A DNA stretch of 64,000 nt from Ophioderma brevispina (GCA_023653785.1 JAMKCH010056627.1:1-64000); one strand, 5' to 3'; shown: positions 37,000-49,864, counted from the first letter of the stretch. Notes: a model not told the origin generated them from the sequence alone. A program made the numbers and translations.

Positions 37000-38240
37000 A
37001 ATTACTTTATATTTTCAATATAATTGGAGTCTTATATTGTAATATGCTGCATGTGCTCGGCTTCCAGGGCCTGCGTATATTTCCATGACTGTACTGCCGA
37101 GGGATTTCTGGAAGTGACAGATGAGTGTCTCTGAGCTTATTCTCAGCCAATGCACTTATAATACCCAGATTTATCATTTTAGAAATGTATGAACCCGTGT
37201 CAATATTTATATTCAATTGTCTATGGGCATGCTAAAAAGTCTTTGCTTAAAGGCATAACAAGAGAGTTTCGGTTATCCATATTGGATGATTATTTTGAAG
37301 TTCTTACTTTGTACTTGGCTAGAGAAATACTTTAACAGTGAAAACAGAGGCAAAATAAATTCCTTTTATATGTTTCAATATAAAACATTATACACTGTAT
37401 AGCATTTGCTCCAATACAAAATAACATAATTTTATTTTAAGTTGAACTATTTTAGATGCGAATATGTTCGAAGATAAGCATTACTAAATTGGGGGTTTCA
37501 ATTTTTTGGCATCTGAAATGTGAATTATCTTGTTCCACCTTTAAATTTGTGATCAACTAAAACATGACTATAGTAAAGGCATGTAACTCGTAAACATTGA
37601 CAAACCAGAGAGAAGTCAATGACCGCTATACGTGAGTATCACGAGCTCCTGAGCTCAAAGGGTTGGGCATTGACCCACCAGTGATGAATTGGCAAACGTT
37701 AAACATCACCCCCAGAATACATAGAGTGTTTTCATTTCACAGGGGTTTTTGTGAAATGTGGCCTTGGAGATGATCAATAGATGCATACATGCAATAACAT
37801 GCAAACAAAATTTGAGCAAAAAGGACAAAAGAAGGAGGGAAAACGTTGAGAAAAAGAGATTTGAAACGGGATACACTTTGTTTCATATTTTCATATACAC
37901 TACATAATTTTCAGAGATGGTAATGTGTACTACTTTTTAATTAAGTAATTAATAATTAAACTATAATACAAAAAGTAGAAATCAATTAATGAGTTTTTTA
38001 TCTCTTTATTTAAAATAAAAAGTAAAAATAAGATACAAAATTACTGTCAAAACTCTAGTTTGGTAATATTAATAAGGTATAAACAGTGTTAGTTTAGATT
38101 GCATTTTGGTCGCGTGATTTATTTAAATGACGTAACGACGTTATTTATCACATTTTATAGAAAGTAAAAAATTTCTTCATAGATCCTATCCTCACATTAA
38201 AATCCAGTAAGTACCTAAGCACGTATAATATTACGTAGAT
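37000..38240. other. Intergenic, nothing recognised
   Basis: AT-rich, with only short ORFs. Confidence 0.5.
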
Positions 38241-38242
38241 TC

Positions 38243-39738
38243 ACCAAAACGAAACGAATCTAACAAATGAAACGAATCAAAGTTGATACTTTTTCAAAAG
38301 TTGTTCACCCGTTTCGTTGATTATCACTTTTCGCCAAAAGTGATAATCAACCAACCCGTCGGAATGAAGTGCTCCACGGTGATTTTCTTATAAATTAATG
38401 AATAATTTTGATTGGAATTATGCACATATTGTCACAGAGGATATTAATTATAAGAAACTACTGTTAGAACTTTGTTTCTTTACAACAATCTCGGACTTGC
38501 TCAACAGCTTCAACCCACCCCGGGGTGGGGAATGTTGAGGGGTTTATCACAATGCATGGTTATTGTAAGTGCCCGATTTTCATGTTCTTTTTTCAGTTCC
38601 AGTGACCCCCCCCCCCCCATTTATAGGACCATTTCAGTTCCAGGACCCCTACTTTTCATTTCCCAAAGTCCATTCTATACATCTTCTTCAAACATCGAAT
38701 TGTGGGTCCGCAGCAAGCTTAGTTTTCTGAAATTTTGGAAAACCCTTAGCTCCGAGACCCATTTTTTTGGTATACGTTTCATAAGAAGTCCCATTGATGG
38801 CAATGATGTATTACAACCATGATTCCGTCATGCGCTGTAGACTTGTGCCGTAGTGCTTGACGGAATGAATGCAATACCTCTTTCATCAATGGGCAACCTT
38901 CTATATGACGCTACCCCTTTTTGGCCTCAAATCAGCTCGCTCAATTTGTGAAATCAGGGCGGCACTACCCCCAAAAAAGTTGAGAATCCCCTGCCGAAGC
39001 ACTGCCCCTGCTGGGTATCAATGCCAACTTTAAAATGGGTATCTAATGCCGCCGTGACATCTGCAATAATTCGCAAATCGAAATGAATTTTCTAATTTAT
39101 GCAGAAATGCCGTGACAAATTTGTTTCTTAATCAACAATCCAGGCTCATTGCACCGATGGGAGTGAGTGACAAACTTTGGAATTGGTATCGAAGATGTGC
39201 CTGTGACTATCGCATAATTTCCATTAAAAAAATTTCAAATTCATTCAGAAATAACCTTTAGAACTTTGTTTCGTTAATTATCACTTTTGGAAAAAAGTGA
39301 TAATCAACATCCGGGCTCAATGCAGCTGGTGGGAGTGAGTGACACTTTGAAAATTAGTATCAAAACATCCCCTATGATTATCTGCATAATTTAACCATCG
39401 AATAACTTTCAAATTCCTTCAGAAATACCGGAGAACTTCGTTTCTTTGAATATCACTTTTGGCAAAAAGTGATAAACATCGAAACCTGACTCACTGCACC
39501 TGCATGCTGGGAATGAATGACAACTTTGAAATGTGTAATCAAAAGATGCGTGTTAACTATCTACATAATTGCCATTCAAAATAAATTTCATTATTCATTT
39601 AAATAGCCATGGGAACTTTGTTTCGTTGATTATCACTTTTGATAAAAAAGTTTATCAACGGAACGGGCCTCACTGGTGGTCAACTTTGAAAAGTTCAATT
39701 TGATTTCGTTTCGTTTTCCATTTTCGTTTCGTTTCCGG
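38243..39738. mobile_element. Foldback-like element with iterated hairpins
   Basis: Inverted ends made of AAACGAAACGAA and TTTCGTTTCGTTT words (38243-38300 against 39680-39738). Inside, the hairpin TTGATTATCACTTTT-cgcc-complement is at 38317-38350 (15-base arms). Degraded versions near 39270, 39440 and 39620 sit in a roughly 165-base tandem unit (GGAACTTTGTTTCGTTGAT..CACTGCACCTG..GGGAGTGAGTGACA..ACTTTGAAA) running from about 39000 to 39700. No transposase was seen. Confidence 0.65.
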
Positions 39739-40427
39739 TGAATATCAAGCAGAGAATATGATACGGTCAACGAATAACTAGTATAGTCCCATAATTCGAT
39801 GATCTGTCCCAACAGACATTGCAAAGAACAAGTTTGGCGGTTATAAGAACAATTTTGGCGTTATATACTGTGAAATCGTCCAATATATATTAAAGATGTG
39901 AAGATGTAGAAATAATGGGGAAACGTTTGCACAAGGGTAAAACAAGAATTTTTAACTTAAATTTAAAAGATGTACATCATTTTGGGCCTACTTAGTTTGA
40001 TTACCATTGCTCTATTGGTGTAGTACCATAGACACATGGACAAAGAGTTTCAGGGTCATGCTGCATGTCCCGGTTAACATTACAGATGGTCGATTGGTTT
40101 TTTAGCTTGTTGTATTTTCAATTGTTCACACTATTAAGTTAATTTTATGTAATATGATTCTTTTTTGACATTACATAGTTTTACGAACAAGTAGTGACCT
40201 CACATAGAGCCTGCATTAACCCCAGCACAAGTATTTTCGGTTCCTATACCAGTACGAACAATTTGACACCATTTTTATAACGAACGAAAATAAATTACCC
40301 CTATTGGGAGCCTCAACAGGTTTTGCTCATAACTGTATCCGTTGTAATTGTTATTGTTTATTTGAATTGAAATGAAGTTTTAATATGCGTTTGTTTTTTT
40401 TTATATTTAATGTTAAATGACAAAGGT

Positions 40428-40490
40428 AATGACACGATATAAGACATTGTGTTGATTGCCGTTAAACTTTAATACTCACTCACTCACTCA
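40428..40490 (+). mobile_element. 3' end of a SINE/LINE with (ACTC)n tail
   Basis: TAATGACACGATAT..TTGTGTTGATTG.CGTTAAACTTTAATACTCACTCACTCACT matches the last 65 bases of the SINE at 62748-63289. This is a 5'-truncated copy. Confidence 0.75.
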
Positions 40491-41136
40491 TAACTGTATT
40501 GTACCTGCAGATAGGACAAACTATACCTTTTTGAATCATTGAAGGTGACGAACACGTTTGGTAACTTTTAGACGCGTTTTCAACCTTTTCATATTTTGAT
40601 CTCTGTAAAACTTACCCCCTTAAAAAGACATTGCACTACTTTGGATTGGTAAACGTTTGATTGAGGGTTTTTCTCAAGCCAAGTCTGGAGAAAATAATTC
40701 TCTTTCAACATTTTTTGGGGGGGGGGGGGGTAAGGCAACTTTTGGTCTAATTGACTGGCCATTGCAGCTCAAAATGGGTGGTATATATAGGTTTTTTCCC
40801 AGTTAATTTCGCACTTTTGTAACTGATTTTTAATATAAAAGATTGATATTCATCGTGATCTGAATCGCTGAAAGGCAAACCATTAATTATTCTGTAACTG
40901 AATGTTTCACTTTTTGTTCCATTGTTACTTCACTTCTTGTTATTGATTTTATCATCGAATTGTTTCGTTTAATTCGGTCCTGCAATATCACAAAGCAATT
41001 GGGCGTTTTATTGAATTCTCAGTATCTTACATTTTTTCAGGACGAATTCCAATTGTTCTTTTTTTTTAATTAAAATCAATCACACAGGTGCGAAATTTAA
41101 AAACATATCAGCAATTCCCAAAAGAGTCAAAATTAG

Positions 41137-41420
41137 AAATTTGCAGCACTAGCTTCTAATTGAAGGACAAGTCTAGAATTCTCATAAGTTATTTTTTGTA
41201 ACTGAAAACTTACAGGCAAGGAAGAAAACCAGTGCTCAAAAATATGATCTTCATTCAATACGCGTTGTAATACGTTCCCGTACGGAGAGTAATGACCTAA
41301 ATGTATATTTTGTCCTTATTATGTTTGCTTTCGTTCTTAGCACTTGTAGGTATTTTAGGATACCCTACTTGTTACATAATTAAAAATCTGATTGTTTTTT
41401 TTATGATTTTGTGATGGTGA
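41137..41420 (+). mobile_element. Diverged copy of the 34978-35324 MITE
   Basis: Collinear words AAATTTGCAG, AGCTTC, GAAGGA.AAGTCTAGAATT, CATAAGTTA, GTAATGAC and CTACTTGTTACAT. The right end is degraded (TTTGTGATGGTGAAGTCCTTTAA) and the left end is not recognisable. Confidence 0.75.
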
Positions 41421-41484
41421 AGTCCTTTAACTGAAACATATCTATTTTTTTTCTGCTTCCAACTGTATTTATGTTATCAGTCGG

Positions 41485-41645
41485 ATGGTGTATTGAGTCC
41501 ATCCCTCAATGCACCGATTTTTGTGTCCCTGTGAGTTTAAAAAAAATCCTATTCTTACGAAAACAACATTAAAACTCTGACTTTTACTCTCATTTAAAAG
41601 CCCAATTTAAAGTGCTAGTACCGCCATTGTTCCAATAATTTACTT
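41485..41645 (+). repeat. Dispersed repeat family A, third copy
   Basis: Begins TGTATTGAGTCCATCCCTCAATGC and continues with CTGACTTTTACTCTCATTT and AGTGCTAGTA, collinear with 1010-1220. Confidence 0.55.
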
Positions 41646-41920
41646 GCAAGAGGCCACTTCACGTGCACTGCCTGTTGCAATATGCAGGGGTTATAGCTGA
41701 ATTTTGTTTGTTCTCGTTTTATTGTAGTTGTTCGTTTTTTTGTAAAGTTCTATTAAGATTTCAAAACAAAATTCCTTTTAATTTTTCAGCGCCAGACGGT
41801 TGACGCGATTAGGACTCAATTTGGATGCCATACGTCACGCGACCATTGTCACAAATGGATAGCGTTGCATAGGTCACGCCTGTATATTGCCTATCACCTT
41901 GCCAGTTTCGGCACCGCTTC

Positions 41921-42119
41921 GGGGGGGGGGGGGGGGGGGGAGGGGCAAAGTTGAAATTTGCATCGGGCCATTTGTGGGAGGGACAAATATCAAAAATTCA
42001 AAGATTTTTAAATTTTTTGCCTCCAAAGCTCTAGCGCTTATTTGCCAACTCCATTTTTCTTCTGGTCGGGGCCAAGTTGTGTGTGGTGGTTTGTGGGGGG
42101 GGGGGGGGGGGGGGGGGGG
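41921..42119. repeat. Two long G runs (20 and 25 G)
   Basis: G20 at 41921-41940 and G25 at 42095-42119 flank 154 bases with a GGTACAAATATCAAAAATTCAAAG-like unit. GGCGCCGCC follows at about 42152. The arrangement suggests a short element with G-run ends. Strong G-quadruplex potential. Run lengths may be unreliable. Confidence 0.6.
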
Positions 42120-43066
42120 ATGGGGAGAGCAACATTGTGTCACCCCCCCCCCGGCGCCGCCATGCACACTGCTCCAAAAGCATGACGTTTTATCATTGAC
42201 ACACAAAACAACAAAACAAACTAATAACAGCCCATCCATACATAGGGTCAGTGCGGACCATTTTTTTTCAGGGTGCAAAAGAAGGGGGCCACATTATTTC
42301 CATGGGGGCAAGCATATAAAATTTGTTATGCTATGTTGTTTTCAATGAAGATTCCAAAAGGGGAAGCCCCCCCCCCCCTCCCCGGTACCCCTGCTCATAT
42401 GGGTAGGCCTATAGTACTTCAGAGAGTTCTTTGCTGAACATTAAATTCCTTTTATTAACATTATCATTTTACTAATGTTATTAAAAGTAACATACCAGAT
42501 TTTTAAAGAAAAATAAAAGATAACATGACATGCATATATATCAGAACTCGAAAACTTCATGCCTGTGTAAAGTGACATCTCAAACACTGCAGCTATGTGA
42601 CCGTACGGATCTGTTATTCAAAATTTTAGTACTTTTCCTTGCAAAACGGAAGTGTACAATTGTGAGTGCACCGTGCCAGCACATACTTGGCTGCTTTTCT
42701 TTTTACAAACCTATGTGAAACCATACGCAAACGAAACGATACTGATGGCTGAATTATGAACATCCCAGCGGAGGAAATGCGAACAGCCTGGTGTTTCTTG
42801 CGATAAAGCACCTCAAACGAAAACCATGATTGGGATTTGTTGCACACTTGAAACTAATTTCAGAAACCTTCAGTGTAATTAGTAAACTCGTGGACACACC
42901 CCTTTCGCAAGAGATCTTTTGTATACAATGTGCTAGAAAAGAAGCCGTATAAGGTCTGTGAACACACTTGAGACTTCGTCGTTATCAGTCCATTTTTGGT
43001 TTGCTTAGTGGCGTATATTAGTTCATTCACAAGGCTACAAGGATTCACAATGTCACGTTTTCTCAC

Positions 43067-43108
43067 CTGTACGTACGCCACGTCTACTGGCTTAGCGGCT
43101 GTGTTCAT
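43067..43108 (-). CDS. Candidate first coding exon, unidentified gene
   Basis: The ATG at 43108 (context AAAGATGA) opens MNTAAKPVDVAYVQ, then a consensus donor TACAG|GTGAGA at 43067/43066, phase 0. I could not find a following exon on the minus strand and do not recognise the peptide. A 14-codon opening with a good donor can arise by chance. The call rests only on signal quality. Confidence 0.22.
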
Positions 43109-43317
43109 CTTTATCTCTGTAGTAGGACTCCCGTTGTACTAGTCATTTCCAGTTTGGTTAGGCTTCCTTTCTTCTGTAACAGTTTTGTGATTTTTCTTTC
43201 CTTGATTTGACGGATCCCTGCAACTGATAACTGTGCCATCTAACCACTTGTTTATACTAGCCATCTGCTGTATTTTTCAGCCTGTCTCGTTAAAACATTC
43301 ATTGTGACCACACTTAA

Positions 43318-44143
43318 CACTTAAGTGACAAGGGGGGGGGGTTTCCTATGGGCCCCCAAAATTTGTTTTCGCGCTGGCCGCTTTACCGCGTGGGATTTTG
43401 GCGCCGAAATTTTTTTAATTGTCTGACTTCTTTTTAAATGCGCTTCTTTTTCATCCCAAAATAATTAAATCGGCCAAGCCGTGACTGAGTTAATAGTGGG
43501 GATCCCATGGAACCCCCCCCCCCCCCCTTGGGCCTAACGGAAGTCATTTCAGAATTTTTTACAAATAAGAATAGAAACCAAGGAACCAAACAATTTTTTT
43601 TTGCTGATATAGAGTTCACACACCCATGTAAGTAAACATTAGTAGTAACATAAAAAATTAACCCTGTATGTGCTGAAAACAAACAATTTCATCATGGATG
43701 TTGCCAAACCGTTACTGTACAAACTCTTGGTAAATTGACGTGTTTTTGCAACACCCGTAAAAAAATACAGGATTCCCTAAAAAACTTCTAGTTTTGTGTT
43801 AAATATATTTTTTGGGGCTTCTAGAATATATATCAACATAAAATAAGTTTTCAAAATGTTTTATAAACAAAATAATAAAATTAAAAAATTTTCCTCTTTT
43901 TTCCCATTTTCGCCGTGTTTTGAAAACAATGTTTTTGCCCCTAATTTTTTTCTTTTTTTTACCTTTGTATTTTTGGAGTTTTGTTTTTTTGTTTGGGGTT
44001 GTCTTATAATTCTTCACATGTGGTATAAATTTCGTGCAAAAATTCCATCGGGCAAGTGTTTCCTATAGGGGGTGGGTGTCCCATGGAACCCCCCCCCCCC
44101 CCTGGGGCACCCACGGGAGTGAAAACCCCTGGTCACTTAAGTG
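43318..44143. mobile_element. TTAA-flanked TIR element, 826 bases
   Basis: The ends are CACTTAAGTGACAAGGGG and CCCCTGGTCACTTAAGTG, bordered by TTAA on both sides (43314-43317 and 44144-44147). Beside each end is a G/C run and a TTTCCTATGGG / CCCATGGAACCCCC word. No transposase ORF. Probably a piggyBac- or Kolobok-type non-autonomous element. Confidence 0.88.
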
Positions 44144-44147
44144 TTAA

Positions 44148-46500
44148 CATATGATTCTGTACCACGTAATCAATTAATTCAATTTGGCCGCCAATACAAT
44201 AAGTGTCTGATCGTGATTTACTTTTGACTGCAGTTTGTAATTTGGTTTTCTATACTGGCATTTTGACAGTCACTAAATTAAATAAAACCATAAGAAAATA
44301 GTTTTTCAAAAAATGCGATATAATTCTTCATTATAGCATCCACGATGGCGTCGGCGATAGTCGATACTCCAACTGGCTATAAAATTCATAAATGTGTCTA
44401 ACCTAGTACTGCAAATGTTTGTGTAAGTCAAGCAGATCAGTCTGTTACATATTAGGTAATCATAGCCATCCGATGCATCCAGATGGAATTCCCAAGATGG
44501 GTATCCAAATGGCCTGGAAAAATACGGCGAAATCATTAATAGTCAGAGATATATTTCCTCTTGGGTATTGCTAATTTTAGGCGTCCATTGTGAGGCATCC
44601 ATTTGGGATATTGATGAATAACGATCAATGTTACTTAAGATTTTTTAGAAGTGATAACCAACTAAAAACCAACCACAAAAAATGTACAGCCTACAGCGTG
44701 AATGAATTGGCCCCCTGACAATCTGGCAGCCGTACTGACGCCCATCTAGGATGCCATCTTGAAGATCTCAGCAATCACTCTGATTATGTATGTAATCTGA
44801 AAGTGAACAGGAGAGATTTTTTTTTTGAGAAAACACTTCTCTCCTCTCTAAATTGCCCTTGATCGTTGTATAGACCACCGACCGAGGACGTTTCGATGGT
44901 TTATTGGACAAACAAGACGGAAGAAAACCGCAAACCTTGTTTTGGAACTGGGACCTGATATCCTTAATCGGTCCCTATAAGAAAAACCATGCTTGATTCT
45001 GTCGTACCCGACAGAAATTACTAAATCATCACTCTCATTACATAAGACGGCGTATTCGGCTATTCACTTTAGGAGTGATCTTAATACATTGGTAAACATT
45101 CCAAATATGCAAAAAAAATGGGTTTGCAAAAAAAATGAGGGCGCCGTCGTCGGGAAATCTCTGACTCTTTAACTGCTTGAATGCGTTACTAGGATTATAC
45201 ACATGCCATTACAGCTCTTGGCTATATGTATAACGAATTGTGCCTTTTGTATCCATCTTAAAATGGTTTAGTGATTTGATAGATTATCAAGTTATTGAAG
45301 CTAATTCATAATGGTATACATAACCATATACCAAGTTACCATTCCACGGTCAAAAGTATAGATAAGTATCAGAAGCTTTGTTGTATTGGCGGTCGTATTG
45401 AATTTCTAATAGGTGGTTTAATAATCAGATTTTAATGGTCACAATGGGTGTTTTGACTGAAAGGCAAAACACAAATACAACTTTTGAGCAATTAACAGGA
45501 TGCGTTTTTAGTGTTTTGGTGGCCATTATGGATTTTTGCGTTTCTTCTTCACTGTTTTTCATCTGCATGGCATCCATCGGATTCAGATTCAGCAGGACAA
45601 AAATGGTCTTGGAACCGTTGAAAAACATTTTTAAAAATGGCTGGTATTTTGAAAGGGAGTTTAATTTTAACCCTTTTTTACTTTCAAAGTACTGTGAAAA
45701 TTAAATTAATGCCGTGAGAAAATCCCTCATGGATAGGAATTTTCTCACTCATCAGCACACACACAGGATGTTGGAAAGAAAAAGGTCCACTATGTAGGAC
45801 TACCCTGATTTAAAACATGGGTCTAAAGTTAGACTCCCTTTCAGAATACCGGCCATGTATAATATAACAAGGCACATGGTCTGTAGCCCGGACTAAATGA
45901 ACTGTTTGGTTCTCCAGGTTCTCGTGGTACTGTGTCCAGCTTCTTTGTGTGAGCGCTGTTTGCATCCAAAGCGGTTCTATATAGATCGAGAGGCAACAAC
46001 GTTACGTAATGTTTAGAAATTCATCGTCTCCGCATGTTTTGCCGACCCAAAAAGAAAACATAGAGTACCAACAATAGAAAACAGTGGCTGCCTCCGCTTC
46101 TTCCACAACTGTTGGGTGACGCTTTGCATAACACTTAATCGGTGGTGATACAATTGATTGTATGTTAGAGGTGGCAGGTGTAATATAGTGCACCTGGATC
46201 CATTGTGCTCAGAGACTCTTTTGTCTCATAATGCAATGCGCGCTTAGTGAAAGCATTGTATTCATTGAGGCGGTTTGATTAAATCAAGACGACTGACGTG
46301 TCATTTATTCGTTGTGTGGCCATGGTAGGAACAAAATTTAAAACACCCAATAGCACCCAACATCCAACAACTGATATTTTGGCGATTTTGTATCCGATTG
46401 AATTAGGTGTGTAGCCAAGCCGCCCAAACTAATAATATTCGTGCATATTCAAAAACTGTCAGCGCCCGCACAGGGACACTGGTTTTGAATGGGCTTCACC
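44148..46500. other. Intergenic, nothing recognised
   Basis: Short ORFs only. The 45435-45704 opening (plus) has a hydrophobic stretch but no match or initiation context I trust. Confidence 0.45.
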
Positions 46501-46732
46501 CCTTGAGTTGCATCATGCTGGGGCGGCAGCGCTGTAGACCAGGGCCAAGGCAATGGTGCGTAGAGTCGTTGGACTGGTACCCATGAGGATCCAGCAGTCG
46601 CACAGGAGGTTTATTCCTCGAAAATACCTTGGGGCATACGAACTCGAGGTGCTGCAGAAGTAAGCTGCCGGTCAACTTTACTCTCCCTCTAGGTTGGTGT
46701 AGGATTGTAATGACAGAGGTCTCCAGTGAGGT

Positions 46733-46962
46733 CGTGGCGGGAAACCAGCGGGGGGCAGGGGGGCGGAGCCCCCCAAACGGAGGAAAGGGGGGAAAAAAAA
46801 AAGGGAGGAGGGGAAAAGAAAGGGACCCTGCCCCCCCTTCTGCCCCCCCAAATGACGACTTTTGTACAGTGTCTATGGAGAAGGACCCAAAAATTGCCCC
46901 CTCAAAAAATGTCTTGGCACCCCTTCTGCCCCCCACTTGCAAAGGTTCTGGTTACGCCACTG
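46733..46962. mobile_element. hAT-like MITE inserted in the LINE
   Basis: The right end is GGTTACGCCACTG and the left end CGTGGCGGGAAACCAG (degraded CAGTGGCGTAACCAG). The flanks AGTGAGGT and ATTGAGGT differ at one of eight positions. Removing the 230 bases restores a plausible LINE frame. It is in the same terminal family as 30296-30503. Confidence 0.82.
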
Positions 46963-47755
46963 ATTGAGGTTGAAAATTTGAAGCTGCGATTTAGCCTCTT
47001 TGGTGTTGAAGTGGAAGGCATTAGCGGTGGCCTTGGCTTTGCTCAGCTTCAGGCTCCAGTCTGAGATATTGCGCAAGTAGGACCATATCGCAGTATAATG
47101 TCTGTTCTACTTCTGTCCAACTGCTTTCCGAGTAAGAATGGCAAGATTCGTCGACGTAGCCATATTGTGTAGATGTTGTTTGAGGTAATCGCTGATATAC
47201 CATTTTGAGCAGCATGGGCGCCAGTACAGACCCTTGTGGTACTCCGTTCCTCGAGCAGACGACGCAGACGACGACTCTGCCCATCACTGTCTACCGGTTT
47301 GCAAGCAGGTTACATTATGAATTGTTCAAGGTTACGATTCCGGGATGGTCCCAGGAGAATCGTGAGTGTCCAGGCGCTGTGCCTTACGACGCTTTTCAAA
47401 GCTTTCTCAATATCAGTTGTGAGTTTTTACAATATGGTGGACAGTGCTCCAGCCACGTCGAAATCCTGCTTGTTTTTGTCAGGCAGATGGGGTTCGAGAC
47501 GGCTCCAGCCGGGCACAGGATCACCTTCTCCTAGGGTTGAACAGGCTTGTTTGGTTTGGAGATTGCGATGATAGTAGCCCTCCTCCGATCTTGGGTAAGG
47601 ACTGGTTGGTTAGGCAACATTTGTAGCACGCCTGGAGCTCATCAGACACCGTGGGCCGCATTGCATCAGGAACTCCGCTTGTATATAATCATGCCAATGG
47701 GCCCTTCCACTCTTTAGTTGGCTGATAGCAGAGGTAAGCTCATCTATAGTAGGAT

Positions 47756-48690
47756 TTTTTTATTCCTGTCAGTTCATTAAAAGTTTTTGGGGCGTGTCGA
47801 CGATTCCATTCGTTCTGAGAGGGTGTATGTTTTACCCACTAATTCAATAGAAATTCTAATGTTACGATGTCGGATCAGATTAAGGCCATAATTAAAACAT
47901 GTCCCTTTCTCACGAAGAAAATAATGCAAGGCAAATGCACTGAATAAATTCCAACATCAAAACTTGAACAAACTGAAGCATTCAACATAAGAAAAGAAAA
48001 TGATACGAATAAGTAGGGCCTAATTATTACTCGCTAAAATTTATTTGTCATTATTGTTGGAAGAGGGAGAATCTCCACTATCAGAATCCTCCACCATTTT
48101 TACAATCACATCAGGAATTTCAATACTACATATGTTGTTGTTTTTCCAGTATGATTTTTCTATATCAACAACTGCTTGCATGTTTTTTCCTTCATTCAGT
48201 ATTTTTCGTCACTAAGAAATATTAGAAAATCTGATACGTTTAAGCCTCGTTTACGCTGGTTTACATTTATTCGTCTTGTTCCAGAAATAATGTTTGACGT
48301 CTTTGTCCAATCATAATCGAAGTACTAAAAGTTTTGGTCACTCATAACGAACTACAATATTTACGTGGCCTAATCCTCCTCAGATTTAGAGGCTCACCCG
48401 GCCTCGATTTTCATGACACATTACCCCTTCTTTGATTGTCTCCAAACAAAGTAATCGATAGCGTGTCTCAGACTGTAAGACAATCTATTCAATTGAATCT
48501 GGTATGAAGCCTTTACATATTCGATACTAAAAGGGTTCATGTAAATTGGGTTTAAAGCATCTTATTCTGCTGAACAAAGTTGAGCATTTCAGCTGTTAAT
48601 ACGGCTTTTTAGTTTTGATCTCAACACATCCCCTCCAGATGTGTTCGTACCATCGACAATAATTATGCGTTTACTGACAGGAATAAAAAA
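47756..48690. mobile_element. TIR element with transposase-like remnants, inserted in the LINE
   Basis: Perfect 17-base inverted ends TTTTTTATTCCTGTCAG (47756-47772) and its complement (48674-48690). The similarity extends a further ten or so bases outward (CTATAGT words). On the minus strand it contains openings such as NPFSIEYVKASYQIQL followed by SLRHAIDYF, ISGTRRINVNQRKRG, and a C-terminal-looking VEDSDSGDSPSSNNNDK stop. These may be a transposase relic, with a P-element/THAP9-like origin only a guess. The LINE segment joining endonuclease to RT is missing here. Confidence 0.7.
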
Positions 48691-49864
48691 TCAGACTATA
48701 GTGAGAAGGATGTTGAAAGTGACCCGTCCACGCCGGGGGCTCGACGAAGTTTGGTGATCTCTTGGTGATCTCAATGTTCTTGAAACGACCATTTGTGAGG
48801 AGTTGCTCAGCAGTTGAGTTGGCAGTCGCTGGACATTTCGATTTGTAGTTGTATTCCACCTTCCAGAGTCGAAACTGTCTGGTTGCTTGGGGTCGTGCAA
48901 AAGTTGTACGCCGGATTTGGAAGCCCGGTCCTCTCGGGTAGCTCCGTCAGGGTTGGTATTCCTTTAACCCCAGGTAATGCTATGACTGTTAAAGTCACCA
49001 GCGTAAATGCAAGGTGCACCATAAGTGGGTAGAGAGTCTGCTTGAAGCCGATGGTTAGGTGGCTTGTAGACATTGGTGACATGAACACCTGCAATTTGGG
49101 TCGTTGCCCATTCCAGGGTGGAGTCTGCAGGCGAGGTTGCAATTTGTTTCCATTGGGCTGAGTTACTATAGCAAAGGTGGCAATCCCATGGGTAGTGCTC
49201 TCGGTGTGTGCAGCTAGAGTGTAGCCGCAAATGTTCAGAATGGAACTGTTGGTAGCGCGTGTCTCTTGGAGGAGAATCGCAGTGACTTAATGTGTTTGTG
49301 TAAGGTGTTCGATGATGTTGATCTTTGCCCTAGTGAGACCTTCCACATTCAGTTGGAGCACTGAGATGCCATCTGACTTGACATCCGGTGATGCCTGCCC
49401 TAATGAGGGAACGTGTTCCAGACTGGCATCAGATTGTGTCCTCTAACGTGGCATGATAAAAATACAGTGAGATAAAAAAAAGACAACAGTGAGTTAAAAA
49501 GACAGTGAATTAAAAAGACAACAGATGTTAGCGTAGCCTCAGTTGATTATCATTCGCCTGAAAAGATCAGTTTCCGGGGTTCACCACGAGGAGGTTGATA
49601 ATCTTGAACCCCATTAGAAATAAAGGAGGACGCGAGGTTTGGGTCGTGCTGATTTTTTTTCTGCAGCCAAAGGTGGCAAATATTTTATTTATACTTTTTC
49701 AAGGGCGTTTTTTTTTTATTTCTCAGAGGGGTGAATTCAAATGTGTTTTGTTTTGCTTGTTTGTTTCACTGTAAAAAAAGGTTTAGAAACGTGGTGCAAA
49801 GAAGTGTTTAGGCATTAAACATGCCAAATTTCCAAACACTTTGTATCAAATGCCTAAACACTTG

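Larger units (their letters stand above)
46505..49450 (-). mobile_element. Decayed non-LTR retrotransposon (LINE), Jockey/I-like, with nested insertions
   Basis: Read on the minus strand from about 49450. The endonuclease begins LQLNVEGLTRAKINIIEHL and AILLQETRA, and has VYKPPN and YAGDFNSHSITWG near 49000. After an inserted element comes the reverse transcriptase: PTIDELTSAISQLKSGRA (about 47730), AGFRRGWSTVHHI (about 47460), NGVPQGSVLAPML and QYGYVDE (about 47240-47140, the YADD catalytic box changed to YVDE). The C-terminal part includes SPTTLRTIALALVYSAA (about 46560). Frameshifts and stops are frequent, so it is dead. It belongs to the same family as the 56.9-60.0 kb element. Confidence 0.88.

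Noticed and set aside
41874..42348. Glycine- or proline-rich ORFs of 134-153 codons on both strands
   Set aside because: They exist only because G20 and G25 runs lack stops.
46496..47571. Overlapping 109-148 codon ORFs on both strands as host genes
   Set aside because: They are frames of the dead LINE and its inserted G/C-rich MITE.
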